Of a stretch of DNA of 64,000 nucleotides, positions 9,025-17,859 are shown piece after piece (within the stretch, counting starts at the first letter, position 1; each line of letters starts with the position of its first letter). The notes under the pieces were generated by a model. It was not told where the DNA came from. It saw only the letters and a list, made by a program, of their open reading frames with translations, and searched no databases. The position numbers were made by a program, and so were the translations under genes. The stretch lies in contig JAGWUP010000002.1 in assembly GCA_028868375.1 (NCBI GenBank), positions 129,015 to 193,014 of the forward strand, given 5' to 3'. The stretch comes from Elusimicrobiota bacterium (GTDB taxonomy: Bacteria > Elusimicrobiota > Elusimicrobia > UBA1565 > UBA9628).

Positions 9025-9783
9025 GTGCCTCAATTCTTCCTGCCGCTGGACGGCCCCATTCCTCCGCGGACCTTCCGCTTGAGCGGCTCCGAGGCCTTTC
9101 ACCTGTCCCAGGTGCTCCGGGTCAAGCCCGGCGAGGAGGTTTCCTTCTTCGACGGCAAGGGCGGGCGTTATGAAGGAATCGTCGAGGCCGTCCACGAGGA
9201 CGGCTCTGTCTCCGGCCGCATCGTGTCGAGCAGCCAGGGGCCTCAGGCCGCGGCGGTCGTGCGCCTCTACCAGGGACTGCTCAAGGCCGGCCACTGGGAG
9301 CTCGTTCTAGAGAAGGCGACGGAGCTGGGGGTCGCTTCCCTGACGCCCGTGCTCACTCCGCGCACGGTCGTGCTGCTGCGCGAGGAGCGCGCCAAGGCCA
9401 AGCAGGAGCGCTGGGGCAGGATCGTCCTCTCCGCCGCCAAGCAATGCCAGCGCGCCAGCCTGCCGGAGTTGCGCGCGGCCGCGGAGTTTCGCGACGCCAT
9501 CCGCGCGCGCCCCTCCGGGGATGGCGTCGTCGCGGCGGTGGCCTGGGAGGGCCTCTGCGGCCAGACGGCGCGAAAGGCCCTGGGCGAGGCCCTGCGCCGG
9601 GCCTCCCCCGTCAGCGAGGTTCAGCTCTTCGTCGGCCCCGAGGGCGGATTTTCCGACGAGGAAATCGAGCTCGCGCGCGCCACCGGGGCCGTGATCTTCG
9701 GCCTGGGCCCGCGCATCCTGCGCGCCGAGACCGCCGCCTTGGCCGCCCTCTCCATCGTCCAGTACGAGCTGGGGGAACTTTAG
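9025..9783 (+). CDS. rsmE: 16S rRNA m3U1498 methyltransferase RsmE
   Basis: A 252-residue SPOUT-class enzyme that methylates N3 of U1498 in the decoding region of 16S rRNA, using S-adenosylmethionine. A PUA-like N-terminal domain (about 1-70) precedes the knotted SPOUT domain, with LVLEKATELGV, SAAKQCQRASLPEL, FVGPEGGFSDEE and the closing LGPRILRAETAALAALS. Length is normal. It follows dnaJ, a common neighbour. The start is a GTG with TACAAT six bases before it, so it may also have its own leaderless transcript. Confidence 0.94.
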   Translation: MPQFFLPLDGPIPPRTFRLSGSEAFHLSQVLRVKPGEEVSFFDGKGGRYEGIVEAVHEDGSVSGRIVSSSQGPQAAAVVRLYQGLLKAGHWELVLEKATELGVASLTPVLTPRTVVLLREERAKAKQERWGRIVLSAAKQCQRASLPELRAAAEFRDAIRARPSGDGVVAAVAWEGLCGQTARKALGEALRRASPVSEVQLFVGPEGGFSDEEIELARATGAVIFGLGPRILRAETAALAALSIVQYELGEL

Positions 9784-9812
9784 AAGAGCCGAGATTTGCC
9801 GGGGCGGGGCTG

Positions 9813-9889
9813 TCCTGATGGGACGAAGGGCCCAGTTCGAGCGGAGGGTCCAAAGGCTGGCGGCATGGGCCATCGGACCCTCGTCAGGA
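9813..9889. repeat. Intergenic hairpin element, copy A (GGACGAAGGGCCCAG core)
   Basis: A long imperfect inverted repeat: TCCTGATGGGACGAAGGGCC on the left and a related sequence, TCCTGACGAGG..GATGGCCCA when read on the other strand, on the right. The core (9821-9835) recurs in five other gaps of the window. It lies between rsmE and the HIT gene, in the largest gap (188 bases). Confidence 0.6.
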
Positions 9890-9926
9890 TGCGCAAAGAG
9901 CGGCTATCTTCCTTGAGAAGGCCGGC

Positions 9927-9955
9927 TTGCGCGCGGCCTCGCCAAAGGCTATAAT
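9927..9955 (+). promoter_or_regulatory. Promoter of the HIT gene
   Basis: TTGCGC (9927-9932), 17 bases, TATAAT (9950-9955). The expected start near 9962 leaves about ten bases of leader without a Shine-Dalgarno site. Confidence 0.6.
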
Positions 9956-9971
9956 GCGACCCGTTATTTGA

Positions 9972-10310
9972 ATGCCCGATTGTCTTTTTTGCAGGATCGT
10001 CGCGCGCGAGATTCCTGCCCAATACGTCTGCGAGGACGAGGATTTCGTCGCCTTTCGAGATATTTCCCCGAAAGCTCCGACCCATGTCCTCATCGTGCCG
10101 CGCAAGCATATCCCGAAGCTGTCGCAAGCCTCGGAGGAGGACGTGACGCTTTTGGGCCGCATGCAGCGGCTGGCCGCCAGGATCGCGGCCGAGGCAGGCT
10201 TGGAGTCCTGGCGGCTGGTGCTCAACAACGGCCGCGGGGCGGGACAGTCGGTTTTTCATCTGCACTATCATCTGCTGGGGGGGCGGCCGCTGCTGTGGCC
10301 GCCGGGATGA
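9972..10310 (+). CDS. HIT-family nucleotide-binding hydrolase
   Basis: A 112-residue histidine-triad protein of the HinT type, which in characterised members hydrolyses purine nucleoside phosphoramidates. Visible are the N-terminal CxxC (CLFC) that binds zinc in many members, VLIVPRKHIP, the Asn/Gly loop NNGRGAGQSVFHLHYHLLGG, and the triad HLHYHLL with its catalytic central His. Size is standard. It is the first gene after the promoter at 9927-9955 and is followed 45 bases later by rpsU. Confidence 0.93.
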   Translation: MPDCLFCRIVAREIPAQYVCEDEDFVAFRDISPKAPTHVLIVPRKHIPKLSQASEEDVTLLGRMQRLAARIAAEAGLESWRLVLNNGRGAGQSVFHLHYHLLGGRPLLWPPG

Positions 10311-10355
10311 GCCCGTTTTTCGGCATACAGCGAGAACAAGGTGGTGAATTGTTGA

Positions 10356-10553
10356 ATGGTATTCGTCAAGCTGCGTGAGGGCGAGGGCATCGAGGAGGCG
10401 CTGCGGCGCTTCAAGCGCGAGTGCGAGCGCAACGGCATCCTCAAGGAGATCAAGCGCCGCGAGCACTACGTCTCTCCCGCCGTCAAGCGCAAGTTGAAGG
10501 CCGCGGAGTCCCGCCGCAAGATGCGGCGGGCCAAGCGGCGTCGTTCCGTTTAA
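10356..10553 (+). CDS. rpsU: Small ribosomal subunit protein bS21
   Basis: A 65-residue, very basic ribosomal protein (VFVKLREGEGIEEALRRFKR at the start, C-terminal Arg/Lys-rich tail) needed for initiation on the 30S subunit. AAGGTGG lies 11 bases upstream of the ATG. It heads the rpsU-dnaG-rpoD macromolecular-synthesis operon, which links translation, replication priming and transcription initiation. A perfect hairpin follows six bases after its stop codon. Confidence 0.96.
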   Translation: MVFVKLREGEGIEEALRRFKRECERNGILKEIKRREHYVSPAVKRKLKAAESRRKMRRAKRRRSV

Positions 10554-10558
10554 CCGCA

Positions 10559-10593
10559 GGCTCCCCGGCGCGGTTTTTCCGCGCCGGGGAGCC
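10559..10593 (+). terminator. Perfect 15-bp hairpin between rpsU and dnaG
   Basis: GGCTCCCCGGCGCGG (10559-10573), loop TTTTT, CCGCGCCGGGGAGCC (10579-10593). The stem is perfect but no U-tract follows, so it looks like an attenuating or transcript-stabilising hairpin, not a full intrinsic terminator. In E. coli a terminator sits at the same place in the operon, reducing dnaG relative to rpsU. Confidence 0.8.
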
Positions 10594-10611
10594 GATTCCA
10601 TCGGAGGCATC

Positions 10612-12351
10612 TTGGGTCTGATCCCCGCCGAGACGATCGAGGACATCCGCGCCCGGCTAGACATCGCCGAGCTCGTGTCCGAGTACGTCCCGGGCCTGCA
10701 GCGCGCCGGGCGCAACCTGAAGGGGCGCTGCCCGTTCCATCAGGAGCGCACGCCTTCCTTCATCGTCAGCCCGGAGCGGCAGACCTTCCACTGCTTCGGC
10801 TGCGGCGAGGGAGGGGACGCCTTCAAGTTCGTCATGAAGATGGAGAACCTGGGCTTTGCGGAGGCCGTGGAAAAGCTGGCCCAGCGCGTCGGGGTCGCGC
10901 TTGAGCTCAAGGAGGAGCTGGGCCCGGAGGCCCGCGAGCGCCTGAAGCTTAAGGAGCTGCTGGCTTTGGCTGCCGACTGGTACCACGATCGGTTGTCCCG
11001 GAGCCCCGACGCCGAGGCGGCCCGCCGCTATCTGGACAAGAGGCATGTCTCGGCCGGCTCGATTGACTCCTGGAAGCTGGGCTACGCCCCGCGCTCCTCC
11101 GCCTTCTGCGCGGCGGCCATGAAGCAGGGCTGGAGCCAGGAGCTCTTGGTCAAGGCTGGCCTAGCCGCCCCCAGCAAGCAGCGCGCCGGCAGCCTGCGCG
11201 ATTATTTCTACGACCGCTTGATGTTTCCGATCCTGGACGCCAAGGGCTCCGTCGTCGCCTTCGGCGGGCGCACCCTGGGCGACGGGGAGCCCAAGTACCT
11301 TAATTCCGCGGAGACGCCGGTGTTCTCGAAGAGCCGCCTGCTCTACGGCTTGTCGAAGGCCGCCTCGTCCGTGCGCAAGTCGCGGCGCGCGCTGCTGATG
11401 GAGGGCTACATGGACGTGATCGCGGCCCACCAGCACGGCCTGGAGTCCGCCTGCGCCCCGCTCGGCACCGCCCTGACCTCGGAGCACGCCGCCCTGCTGG
11501 GCCGCTACTGCTCCGAGGCGGTGATCGTCTTCGACTGCGACGACGCCGGCCTCAACGCCGCGGCGCGGGGCGCGGAGCTGCTGCTTTCGCGCGGCTTGTC
11601 CGTGCGCATCGCCACGGTGGAGGGCGGCAAGGATCCAGACGAGGTCCTGCACGAGAAGGGAGCCGGCGCGCTGCGCTCAAGTTTGGAGGCGGCCGCGGAC
11701 CTCGTGCGGTTCAAAACCGAGCTCTTGATCCGCCGGCGCGACCAGCCGCTGTCCGCGGAGGCGAAATCGGCGATCGCCAAGGAAGTGCTGGCGACGATCG
11801 GGCAATCCCCCGACGAGATCTTGAAGGCGGAGTGGCTGGACCGCCTGGCCAGGCGGCTGCGCATTCCCGTGGAGGCCTTGTCCCGGGAGGGCCGGCGCCT
11901 TGGCGGCGCCTCGCGGCCCGCCGTCGCGCGGGCGGCGGCGGAGGCTGCGCTGCCGGGGCCGGACGAGGAATTGCTGTTGCACGTGCTTAAAGAGCCTCGC
12001 TTGAGCGCCCTCGCTTGCGAGTCGGATTTTTCCTCGGCTTCGGCGCGCGCGCTTTGGAGCGCCCTGCGCGCCCTGGAGCCCTGGCGGCCCGGCTGGAGCC
12101 TGGCCCTGGCGGAGGGCTTGGAGCCGGACAGCCGCGAGCGGGCGCAGCGCCTGCTGGTCAAGGCCGACGAGCTCATCGGCAAGGAAGCGGAGGCGAGGCT
12201 GCGCCGCATCCTGGAGAAGGGCCGCCGGGAGCGCCGCTACGAGGAGTTGCGGGGCATGCTGCAGGAAGGCGGGGACGTCGACGCGACGATCACCGACGAA
12301 TTTATCAGGCTTTCGGCCGAGCTGAAGGGCTCCGCGGCCGCCAAGGCCTGA
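10612..12351 (+). CDS. dnaG: DNA primase DnaG
   Basis: A 579-residue primase that lays RNA primers at the replication fork. The CHC2 zinc finger has ligands Cys40, His43, Cys61 and Cys64 (GRCPFH...HCFGCGEGG). The catalytic domain carries [20 protein letters not shown] and a TOPRIM fold with [14 protein letters not shown] and VFDCDDAG; a helicase-interaction region follows. The start is TTG at 10612 with GGAGG four bases upstream; the short spacing and weak codon fit low expression. It sits between the hairpin after rpsU and rpoD. Confidence 0.96.
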   Translation: MGLIPAETIEDIRARLDIAELVSEYVPGLQRAGRNLKGRCPFHQERTPSFIVSPERQTFHCFGCGEGGDAFKFVMKMENLGFAEAVEKLAQRVGVALELKEELGPEARERLKLKELLALAADWYHDRLSRSPDAEAARRYLDKRHVSAGSIDSWKLGYAPRSSAFCAAAMKQGWSQELLVKAGLAAPSKQRAGSLRDYFYDRLMFPILDAKGSVVAFGGRTLGDGEPKYLNSAETPVFSKSRLLYGLSKAASSVRKSRRALLMEGYMDVIAAHQHGLESACAPLGTALTSEHAALLGRYCSEAVIVFDCDDAGLNAAARGAELLLSRGLSVRIATVEGGKDPDEVLHEKGAGALRSSLEAAADLVRFKTELLIRRRDQPLSAEAKSAIAKEVLATIGQSPDEILKAEWLDRLARRLRIPVEALSREGRRLGGASRPAVARAAAEAALPGPDEELLLHVLKEPRLSALACESDFSSASARALWSALRALEPWRPGWSLALAEGLEPDSRERAQRLLVKADELIGKEAEARLRRILEKGRRERRYEELRGMLQEGGDVDATITDEFIRLSAELKGSAAAKA

Positions 12352-12370
12352 GGCGGAAAAGGGGAAGACA

Positions 12371-14089
12371 ATGTCCATTCAAGCCAGCCAAGCGATGAAG
12401 AACCTGATCGATTTAGGAAAGGAACACGGCTACCTCACCTTGGAGGAGATCAGCCGGTCTTTGTCGATGTCGAACATGAACTCGGAGGATGTCGACGAGC
12501 TCATGAGCACGCTCGAGGACCTCGGCATCGAGATCGTGGACCGCAAGAAGACCGCGGTGGCCCCGGTCGTCGAGAAGGAGCGCTTCGCCGAGGAATGGAA
12601 CGCGTCCTCGGACATCTCCAACTCCATCCGGATGTATCTCTCCGAGATGGGGCGAGTGCCCCTGCTCAACCGCGAGGAGGAGGTGACGCTGGCCCGCAAC
12701 GTGCGCGAGCGCGAGAAGGAGCTGCGGCTCTTGGTGCTGGAGTCCCCGGTCACGATGCGCGAGATACGCTCCTGGGAGACGCTGATCGCGCAGCAGGAGA
12801 TGACGCCCAAGGAGCTGATGCCGCGCGGGCGAAAGACCACCGCCGAGCTCTCCGGGATGCGCCGCAAGATGAAGAGCGTGGCCGACTTCATCGCCAAGAG
12901 CGAGAAGTACATGGACGGCTTGCGCAAGCGCCTCAAGGACGAGAGCTTGAAGCCGTATCTGCGCATCAAGCTGGCCAAGGCGATCGAGAAGCGCAACAAG
13001 CAGGTCATCGCCAGGATCGTCAGCCTCAACCTCAACCAGGACAAGATCAAGAGGCTCACCAACAAGATCAAGAACCTGGCCAACAAGATCTACGAGTGCC
13101 GCGACGAGCTGGAGCGCTACCAGAAGCGCTACGGCGTTCCCTACGGCGAGCTGAAGCATTACTACGCGCAGGTCAAGAAGGGCAAGATGAAGTCGGAGGC
13201 CTTCAGGGCCAAGACGGGCTACGCCCCCTCGGCCGTCGAGGCCGCCCTGGAGAACATGCAGGCGGTCGTCGAGCGTCTGGAGCGCATCCAGCACACCCTG
13301 CCGATCTCCCTGGACCGGTTTCTCGAGCTCAACGACAAGATCGTCGCTCTCGAGGAGACCATCCTGGGCGACAAACTCAAGCTCATCAAGGCGAACCTGC
13401 GCCTGGTCGTCTCCATCGCCAAGAAGCACGTCAACTCGAATCTGGAACTTTCCGACCTCATCCAGGAGGGAGGCCTGGGGCTCATGAAGGCGGTCGAGAA
13501 GTTCGAGTACAAGAGGGGCTTCAAGTTCTCGACCTACGCCACCTGGTGGATTCGCCAGTCGATCAACCGCGCGATCGCCGACCAGGCGCGCACGATCCGC
13601 ATTCCGGTCCACATGAAGGAGCTGATCTCGAAGCTGACCAAGGTGACGCGCCGCTACCGCCAGGAGTTCGGCCGCGATCCGTCCCTGGAGGAGTACACGC
13701 GCTCCCTCCACATCTCGATGGACAAGGTCAAGAACGTGCTCAAGATCATGCAGGAGCCGGTGTCCTTGGCGACGCCGATCGGTGAGGACGACGACTCCTA
13801 CCTCGAGGACTTCATCGAGGACAAGGCCACCGCGCAGGTGCCGCAGAACTCGGCGGTGACCTTTCTGCGCCGCGGCGAGGTGGAGAAGGTCCTCTCGACC
13901 TTGTCCGAGCGGGAGGCCAAGATCATCAAGCTCCGCTTCGGCATCGACTCCGGCTATCCGCGCACCCTGGAGGAGGTCGGGCGCCTCTTCCGGGTCACCC
14001 GGGAGCGCGTGCGCCAGATCGAGGCCAAGGCCATCCGCAAGCTCAGGCATCCCTCGCGCAGCAAGTCCCTGCGCGACTATCTCGACTGA
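12371..14089 (+). CDS. rpoD: Primary RNA polymerase sigma factor RpoD (sigma-70)
   Basis: A 572-residue housekeeping sigma factor. Region 1.1 is at the N-terminus ([17 protein letters not shown]), then region 1.2 ([20 protein letters not shown]), a non-conserved insert, region 2 with [19 protein letters not shown] and [17 protein letters not shown] (about 360-400), region 3, and region 4 with the helix-turn-helix [19 protein letters not shown] near the C-terminus. Recognition of TTGACA/TATAAT is expected and agrees with the hrcA promoter in this window. It is the third gene of rpsU-dnaG-rpoD and overlaps the next small membrane gene by one base. Confidence 0.97.
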   Translation: MSIQASQAMKNLIDLGKEHGYLTLEEISRSLSMSNMNSEDVDELMSTLEDLGIEIVDRKKTAVAPVVEKERFAEEWNASSDISNSIRMYLSEMGRVPLLNREEEVTLARNVREREKELRLLVLESPVTMREIRSWETLIAQQEMTPKELMPRGRKTTAELSGMRRKMKSVADFIAKSEKYMDGLRKRLKDESLKPYLRIKLAKAIEKRNKQVIARIVSLNLNQDKIKRLTNKIKNLANKIYECRDELERYQKRYGVPYGELKHYYAQVKKGKMKSEAFRAKTGYAPSAVEAALENMQAVVERLERIQHTLPISLDRFLELNDKIVALEETILGDKLKLIKANLRLVVSIAKKHVNSNLELSDLIQEGGLGLMKAVEKFEYKRGFKFSTYATWWIRQSINRAIADQARTIRIPVHMKELISKLTKVTRRYRQEFGRDPSLEEYTRSLHISMDKVKNVLKIMQEPVSLATPIGEDDDSYLEDFIEDKATAQVPQNSAVTFLRRGEVEKVLSTLSEREAKIIKLRFGIDSGYPRTLEEVGRLFRVTRERVRQIEAKAIRKLRHPSRSKSLRDYLD

Positions 14090-14337
14090 TGGCCAAAGAG
14101 AGGCCGCCCGCCCTCGATTACCTCGTCTTCGGCCTGGCGCTGCTGTTGGCCATCATCCTCGCCTACTACGGATTCCAGAGCTGGTGGACGGGGGCGACCC
14201 CGACTCCCGCCGGATGGAACGCCTCCGAACAAGCCCCGGCGAAGACCCCGGCGCGGGCTCCAGACCAGCTGCGCCATTCCGGCACCGTCGAAGGCGTATC
14301 ACACTTGCCGGACTTGGGCGGCTCCCAGACCCGTTAG
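14089..14337 (+). CDS. Small single-pass membrane protein of unknown function
   Basis: An 82-residue protein with one hydrophobic segment (about 11-31) and a Pro/Ala/Thr-rich tail that would face the periplasm. Its ATG shares one base with the rpoD stop (TGATG), so it is likely co-translated with rpoD. The 3' end overlaps the convergent gene by four bases. No family is recognised. Confidence 0.6.
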   Translation: MAKERPPALDYLVFGLALLLAIILAYYGFQSWWTGATPTPAGWNASEQAPAKTPARAPDQLRHSGTVEGVSHLPDLGGSQTR

Positions 14338-15011
14338 GACCTGGGCCGTCCGAAGACGTCCCGGATGAACTCCGCGGCCGCCTCGCGGCCTCCCAGCCCG
14401 AAGGCGATGGCCGCGGCCAGGCCCGCGGAGCCCAGCAGGATCTGGAGGGCGGAGGTGATCAGCGCCAGCTTGAGGCCCAGCTGTTCGAGGGCAGTGGCGC
14501 AGGCCAGAAGCACGGTGATGAGGTAGGCCGCCCGGGAGAGCAGGCCTCCGCCCTTGACGTTGTTGGCGGCCGCCGCGTTGGATACGATCTCGGAGAGGAA
14601 GCGCCCGAAGAGCAGGCCGCCGAAGACGATCAGGAGCGCCGCCACGAGCTGGGGCAAGAAGAGGGCGAAGCGTTCCAGGAGGGCGGAGACGATCGTCATG
14701 TCGACGAGGTTGGCCGCGGCGACGATGAAGAGCACCAGGAAGAACCAGTAGATCAAAAAGGACAGGACGTAGGTCGGGGACTTGCCCATGCCCAGGCGGG
14801 CCAGCACCTCGTTGATTCCGACGCGGGCGGTGTGGTCGTCGAGCCGCGCGCTCGAGAGCATCCGTTCAATGACGGTGCGCAGCGCCCGAGAGGTGAACAG
14901 GCCCAGGATCAGGATCAGGAGGGCCGCCGTCAAGGCGGGCAGCTTCGCGCCGAAGCGGTCGGCGGCGTTGACGAAGGGGTCGGCTAAACGCAGCAGGAAG
15001 TGGTTGAACAT
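14334..15011 (-). CDS. MscS-related multi-pass membrane protein lacking the channel beta domain
   Basis: A 225-residue protein with about five hydrophobic segments. Pairs such as LPALTAALLILILGLFTSRA and the terminal LLGSAGLAAAIAFGLGGREA resemble the conserved TM-helix repeat found next to MscS channels, and the last segment has the Gly/Ala-rich look of the MscS pore helix. The protein ends right after it, so the cytoplasmic beta domain is missing. Ion or solute conduction is therefore inference. Start ATG 15011 has TAGAAT six bases upstream. Confidence 0.7.
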   Translation of the reverse strand: MFNHFLLRLADPFVNAADRFGAKLPALTAALLILILGLFTSRALRTVIERMLSSARLDDHTARVGINEVLARLGMGKSPTYVLSFLIYWFFLVLFIVAAANLVDMTIVSALLERFALFLPQLVAALLIVFGGLLFGRFLSEIVSNAAAANNVKGGGLLSRAAYLITVLLACATALEQLGLKLALITSALQILLGSAGLAAAIAFGLGGREAAAEFIRDVFGRPRS

Positions 15012-15023
15012 GAGGGGATTCTA
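15012..15023 (-). promoter_or_regulatory. -10 box abutting the start of the MscS-related gene
   Basis: TAGAAT (15023-15018 on the minus strand), six bases, then the ATG at 15011. No Shine-Dalgarno site. No clear -35. Confidence 0.45.
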
Positions 15024-15060
15024 CATCATTGGCATTCACGGGCCGGTGGCCGAAGTCATG

Positions 15061-15089
15061 TTGACACCCCCTAGCCACACTGTTAAACT
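15061..15089 (+). promoter_or_regulatory. Promoter of the surface-protein locus
   Basis: TTGACA (15061-15066), a 17-base spacer and TAAACT (15084-15089). The predicted transcription start lies within a few bases of the ATG at 15100, so the first gene is probably leaderless or nearly so. Confidence 0.7.
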
Positions 15090-15099
15090 CGAACGGCTC

Positions 15100-16608
15100 A
15101 TGATGAGCCATCGCCGAGCGGCTGCCGGTTTTCTCGCCGTCGTCTTATGCGCTCTGCCGGCCGCGGCTTGGGCCGGAGCTTCGCTGACCAAGATCAGCGG
15201 CTTGGTGGAGCTTAAGCGCGCCTCAAGCGATCGCTGGGATCCAATTACGAGCTTGCCCCAGAGCCTTTCCGCCGGGGATTCCGTGCGCACGGGAGCGCGC
15301 GCCACGGCCACCTTGACGTTCGACGACGGCTCCAAGGTCGAGCTGGGCTCCAGCGCCTCCTTCACCCTCGAGGAGGCCAGCGCCGCGCGCTCCGCCCTGA
15401 AGCTCGGTTTCGGGGCCTTGAAGGCTTTCGTCCATAAGCTCGCCAGCCGCCAGTTCCAGGTCCGCACGCCGACGGCGGTCTGCAGCGTGCGCGGCACGGA
15501 GTTCCGCGTCGAGGTTTTGCGCGACGGGCGGACGATCGTCGACCTTTACAAGGGCTTGCTCGGCGTGGAGGACCATAAGGGCCAGCAGGTCCTGCTCCAT
15601 CCCGACGAGCGCGTGCAGATCGGGCTCGGGGGCTTGGGCGAGCCCGGCCGCTTGCCCAGCCAGGCCAGCGAGGATCGCAGACGCTTCCACGCCTTGATGC
15701 AAAGGGAGATGGCGTTGGACCTTTCCAAGGAGCAGGTCCTGACCGCGGCGATCGAGGAGGTCAAGACCGCCGATTTCGAGCAGGGCAAGTCGCTCATCGA
15801 CGCCTTCGGCCATCGCGTCCGCGTCGAGGAGTACATCGTCCGCCCGCAGGCGGACCAGTTCAAGCTGGTCGTCCTCGACCAGCGCCAGAGCCGCTTCGAC
15901 TATTTTTATTACCTGGGCCAGTTCAACCAAGCCCTCCCGACCGATCTGACGATCGCCTTGAGGCAGCTTGGCGGAAGCGTCGATTCCGCCCCCGACTATT
16001 GGCTGACGAGCTACCAGACCGGGAGATCCAACACGGTCGATTCGGTGGTGGAGCTGGCCCAAGGCGGGCATCCGGTGGACGTCAGTCACAACGGGGTGGC
16101 GCAGGACGCCGTCGGCAGCTTTTTCGATCCCACGCTCGACAAGTACGTGGACGTCAGCGGCCGGAAGGTCTATCAGACGCTCTTCGACGACTATGGCTTC
16201 TACGTCGAGGGCAAGCTCAAGTACGGCTGGACCGGGAATAATCTGCAGTCTTACACCAAGATCACGGCGGCGACGACCAACGACCCGATCACCGGGGCTC
16301 TCTTGCCCCAAGCGCTGCCGGCGCGCTCGGTCAGCACGACCTTCCCCGACGCCGGCTTCATCCATCAGGTGGTCTATGAGTCCTATAGCGACGGGACCTT
16401 CACCCGCTGGGACAATTTTTTGATCGACGACCAAGGCCGGGTCGCGACGGCCGCCGACTTCAGCGGCGCCACCGCGGGCCCCTCCTACGAGCAAAATCTG
16501 CTGCGGTTCAATTACGAGCAGGTCGTCACGGCCAGCGAGTTCCAAGGGCGCAAGATCGATCTGGTCGTGGCCCCGAAAATCCTCGTCCAAGCGGGGCTGA
16601 TCCAATGA
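15100..16608 (+). CDS. Exported FecR-domain protein
   Basis: A 502-residue protein with a signal peptide (about 1-27, cut near AWA-GAS) and a FecR domain (about 28-180): GDSVRTGARATATLTFDDGS, VELGSSASFTLEE, FQVRTPTAVCSVRGTEFRV. The C-terminal 300 residues show no known domain. Here the FecR fold is periplasmic without the transmembrane anti-sigma part, as in many structural FecR proteins of deep diderm phyla. The start at 15100 (ATG ATG) follows the promoter above; frames reaching further upstream lack a signal peptide. It is the first gene of a five-gene surface locus and overlaps the next by four bases. Polysaccharide or peptidoglycan binding, or assembly of its neighbours, are possible roles. 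Confidence 0.8.
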   Translation: MMSHRRAAAGFLAVVLCALPAAAWAGASLTKISGLVELKRASSDRWDPITSLPQSLSAGDSVRTGARATATLTFDDGSKVELGSSASFTLEEASAARSALKLGFGALKAFVHKLASRQFQVRTPTAVCSVRGTEFRVEVLRDGRTIVDLYKGLLGVEDHKGQQVLLHPDERVQIGLGGLGEPGRLPSQASEDRRRFHALMQREMALDLSKEQVLTAAIEEVKTADFEQGKSLIDAFGHRVRVEEYIVRPQADQFKLVVLDQRQSRFDYFYYLGQFNQALPTDLTIALRQLGGSVDSAPDYWLTSYQTGRSNTVDSVVELAQGGHPVDVSHNGVAQDAVGSFFDPTLDKYVDVSGRKVYQTLFDDYGFYVEGKLKYGWTGNNLQSYTKITAATTNDPITGALLPQALPARSVSTTFPDAGFIHQVVYESYSDGTFTRWDNFLIDDQGRVATAADFSGATAGPSYEQNLLRFNYEQVVTASEFQGRKIDLVVAPKILVQAGLIQ

Positions 16609-17843
16609 GGCGGCTTTTGGCGGCCGTTCTTCTAGGCTTGGGTCTCGGCGTCTTGCGGACTGCGGCGGCGGTGGAGGTCAGCCCGATCTACGAGGCGCGG
16701 CTGCTGGGCGGAGAGACTTTCTACTCCGGCCAGCGGCGCAGCCTGGCCGCGGACGCCAGCGCCCTGGCGGCGCCGGCGATGAAGCTTGACGAGCGCTGGT
16801 CCCTGCTGCCCTCGCTGAGCTCCTCCTATCAGGGGACCGAGCAGGTGCTCGACATCGTCGGCGCCGGCACGCTCTTCGAGCATCAGTGGGACAACCGGGC
16901 GGCGGTCAGGGCCATCTATGCTCCCCCGGACAGCCGCTGGCGCATCAAGCCCGGCGCCAGCTTCAAATACGAGATGCTGCAGCAGACCGCCGACGAGGCG
17001 CTGGGCAACGGCCTCTACGATTACATGATGTACAGCGCCGGCGTCGACTTCGAGTACGTCGTCCAAGAGCCCTTCGGCCTGCGTTTCGGGCTGGATTATT
17101 CCGGCGTCCACTTCCCCAATTACACCAGCCTCGAGTCGCAGGCCGCCACGCAGTTCCAAGGCCAGAGCCTGGCGCGGGAATTGGTCGGCGACCACGTTCT
17201 CGACACGCAGAACGTGCTGTTGACCGTCTCCGCCGATGGTCCGCTGCCGGACCGCTTGATCCTCGAGGGCACCGGCTCCTTTCTCTACCAGCGCTATCCC
17301 AATCAGCACGTCGTCGCGCCTTCCGGGGACCTGAGCCAGCCGCTGCGCGAGGACTTGATCACGTCGCTGGCGGGCTCCTTGAAAGCGCCACGCCGGCTTG
17401 ACGACGGCCTAAGGCTATTGGGCGCGCTCGACGCGGCCGTCAGCTACGATTCCTCCAACCAAAACAGCTTCGACGCCACCCAGATTCACTATCTTCCTTA
17501 CTACTACAACTTCGGGGAGCTGCGCGTCGGACCCAGCGTCAAGATCATGGCGGGCCCGGAGGATAAGGCCGTGGTGTTGAGCATGGGGTTTACGTATTGG
17601 TATCGGCGCTATCCTTATCGGCCCACCCAGGACCCCTCCTCCGGCGTCTACAACCCCGGCTCGCCGACCCATACGCATGACTGGATGTTCAGTTCGAGCC
17701 TGAGCTACCCGATGGCGCCCCATTTCGGCATGCTGTTGGCCTTCCAGTTCGGCCGCGCCGAGTCGAACCAGACCTTCCAGCAGTTCTATCGCTACGATTA
17801 CGACACGGCCAACTATTTGATCGGCTTCAGCTATGATCTGTGA
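16605..17843 (+). CDS. Predicted outer-membrane beta-barrel protein
   Basis: A 412-residue protein with a signal peptide (about 1-22) and then alternating polar/aromatic strands throughout (WRIKPGASFKYEML, FGLRFGLDYSGVHF, VVLSMGFTYWYRRY), ending in YLIGFSYDL with an aromatic at third-last position, as expected for a barrel C-terminal strand. No specific family is recognised. The ATGA overlap with the FecR gene implies co-translation. In this setting it may be an outer-membrane pore or anchor for the exported proteins that follow. Confidence 0.7.
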   Translation: MRRLLAAVLLGLGLGVLRTAAAVEVSPIYEARLLGGETFYSGQRRSLAADASALAAPAMKLDERWSLLPSLSSSYQGTEQVLDIVGAGTLFEHQWDNRAAVRAIYAPPDSRWRIKPGASFKYEMLQQTADEALGNGLYDYMMYSAGVDFEYVVQEPFGLRFGLDYSGVHFPNYTSLESQAATQFQGQSLARELVGDHVLDTQNVLLTVSADGPLPDRLILEGTGSFLYQRYPNQHVVAPSGDLSQPLREDLITSLAGSLKAPRRLDDGLRLLGALDAAVSYDSSNQNSFDATQIHYLPYYYNFGELRVGPSVKIMAGPEDKAVVLSMGFTYWYRRYPYRPTQDPSSGVYNPGSPTHTHDWMFSSSLSYPMAPHFGMLLAFQFGRAESNQTFQQFYRYDYDTANYLIGFSYDL

Positions 17844-17859
17844 GGGCGGAGGAGAAGAC

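Noticed and set aside
9830..9860. tRNA-like GTTCGA in the gap before the HIT gene
   Set aside because: No acceptor or anticodon arms fit around it; the sequence is explained by the intergenic hairpin element. No tRNA or rRNA gene was found in the window.
12413..14050. 545-codon open frame on the minus strand opposite rpoD
   Set aside because: It mirrors rpoD codons, is rich in Leu/Asp/Val/Gly as expected for antisense of GC-rich genes, and matches no family. Similar long antisense frames at 19013-21067(-), 21221-22648(-), 23192-24757(-), 42061-44154(+) and 60613-62106(+) were dropped for the same reason.
14782..15099. Upstream extension of the FecR-domain frame
   Set aside because: It overlaps the minus-strand MscS-related gene and has no signal peptide; the promoter at 15061-15089 places the start at 15100.
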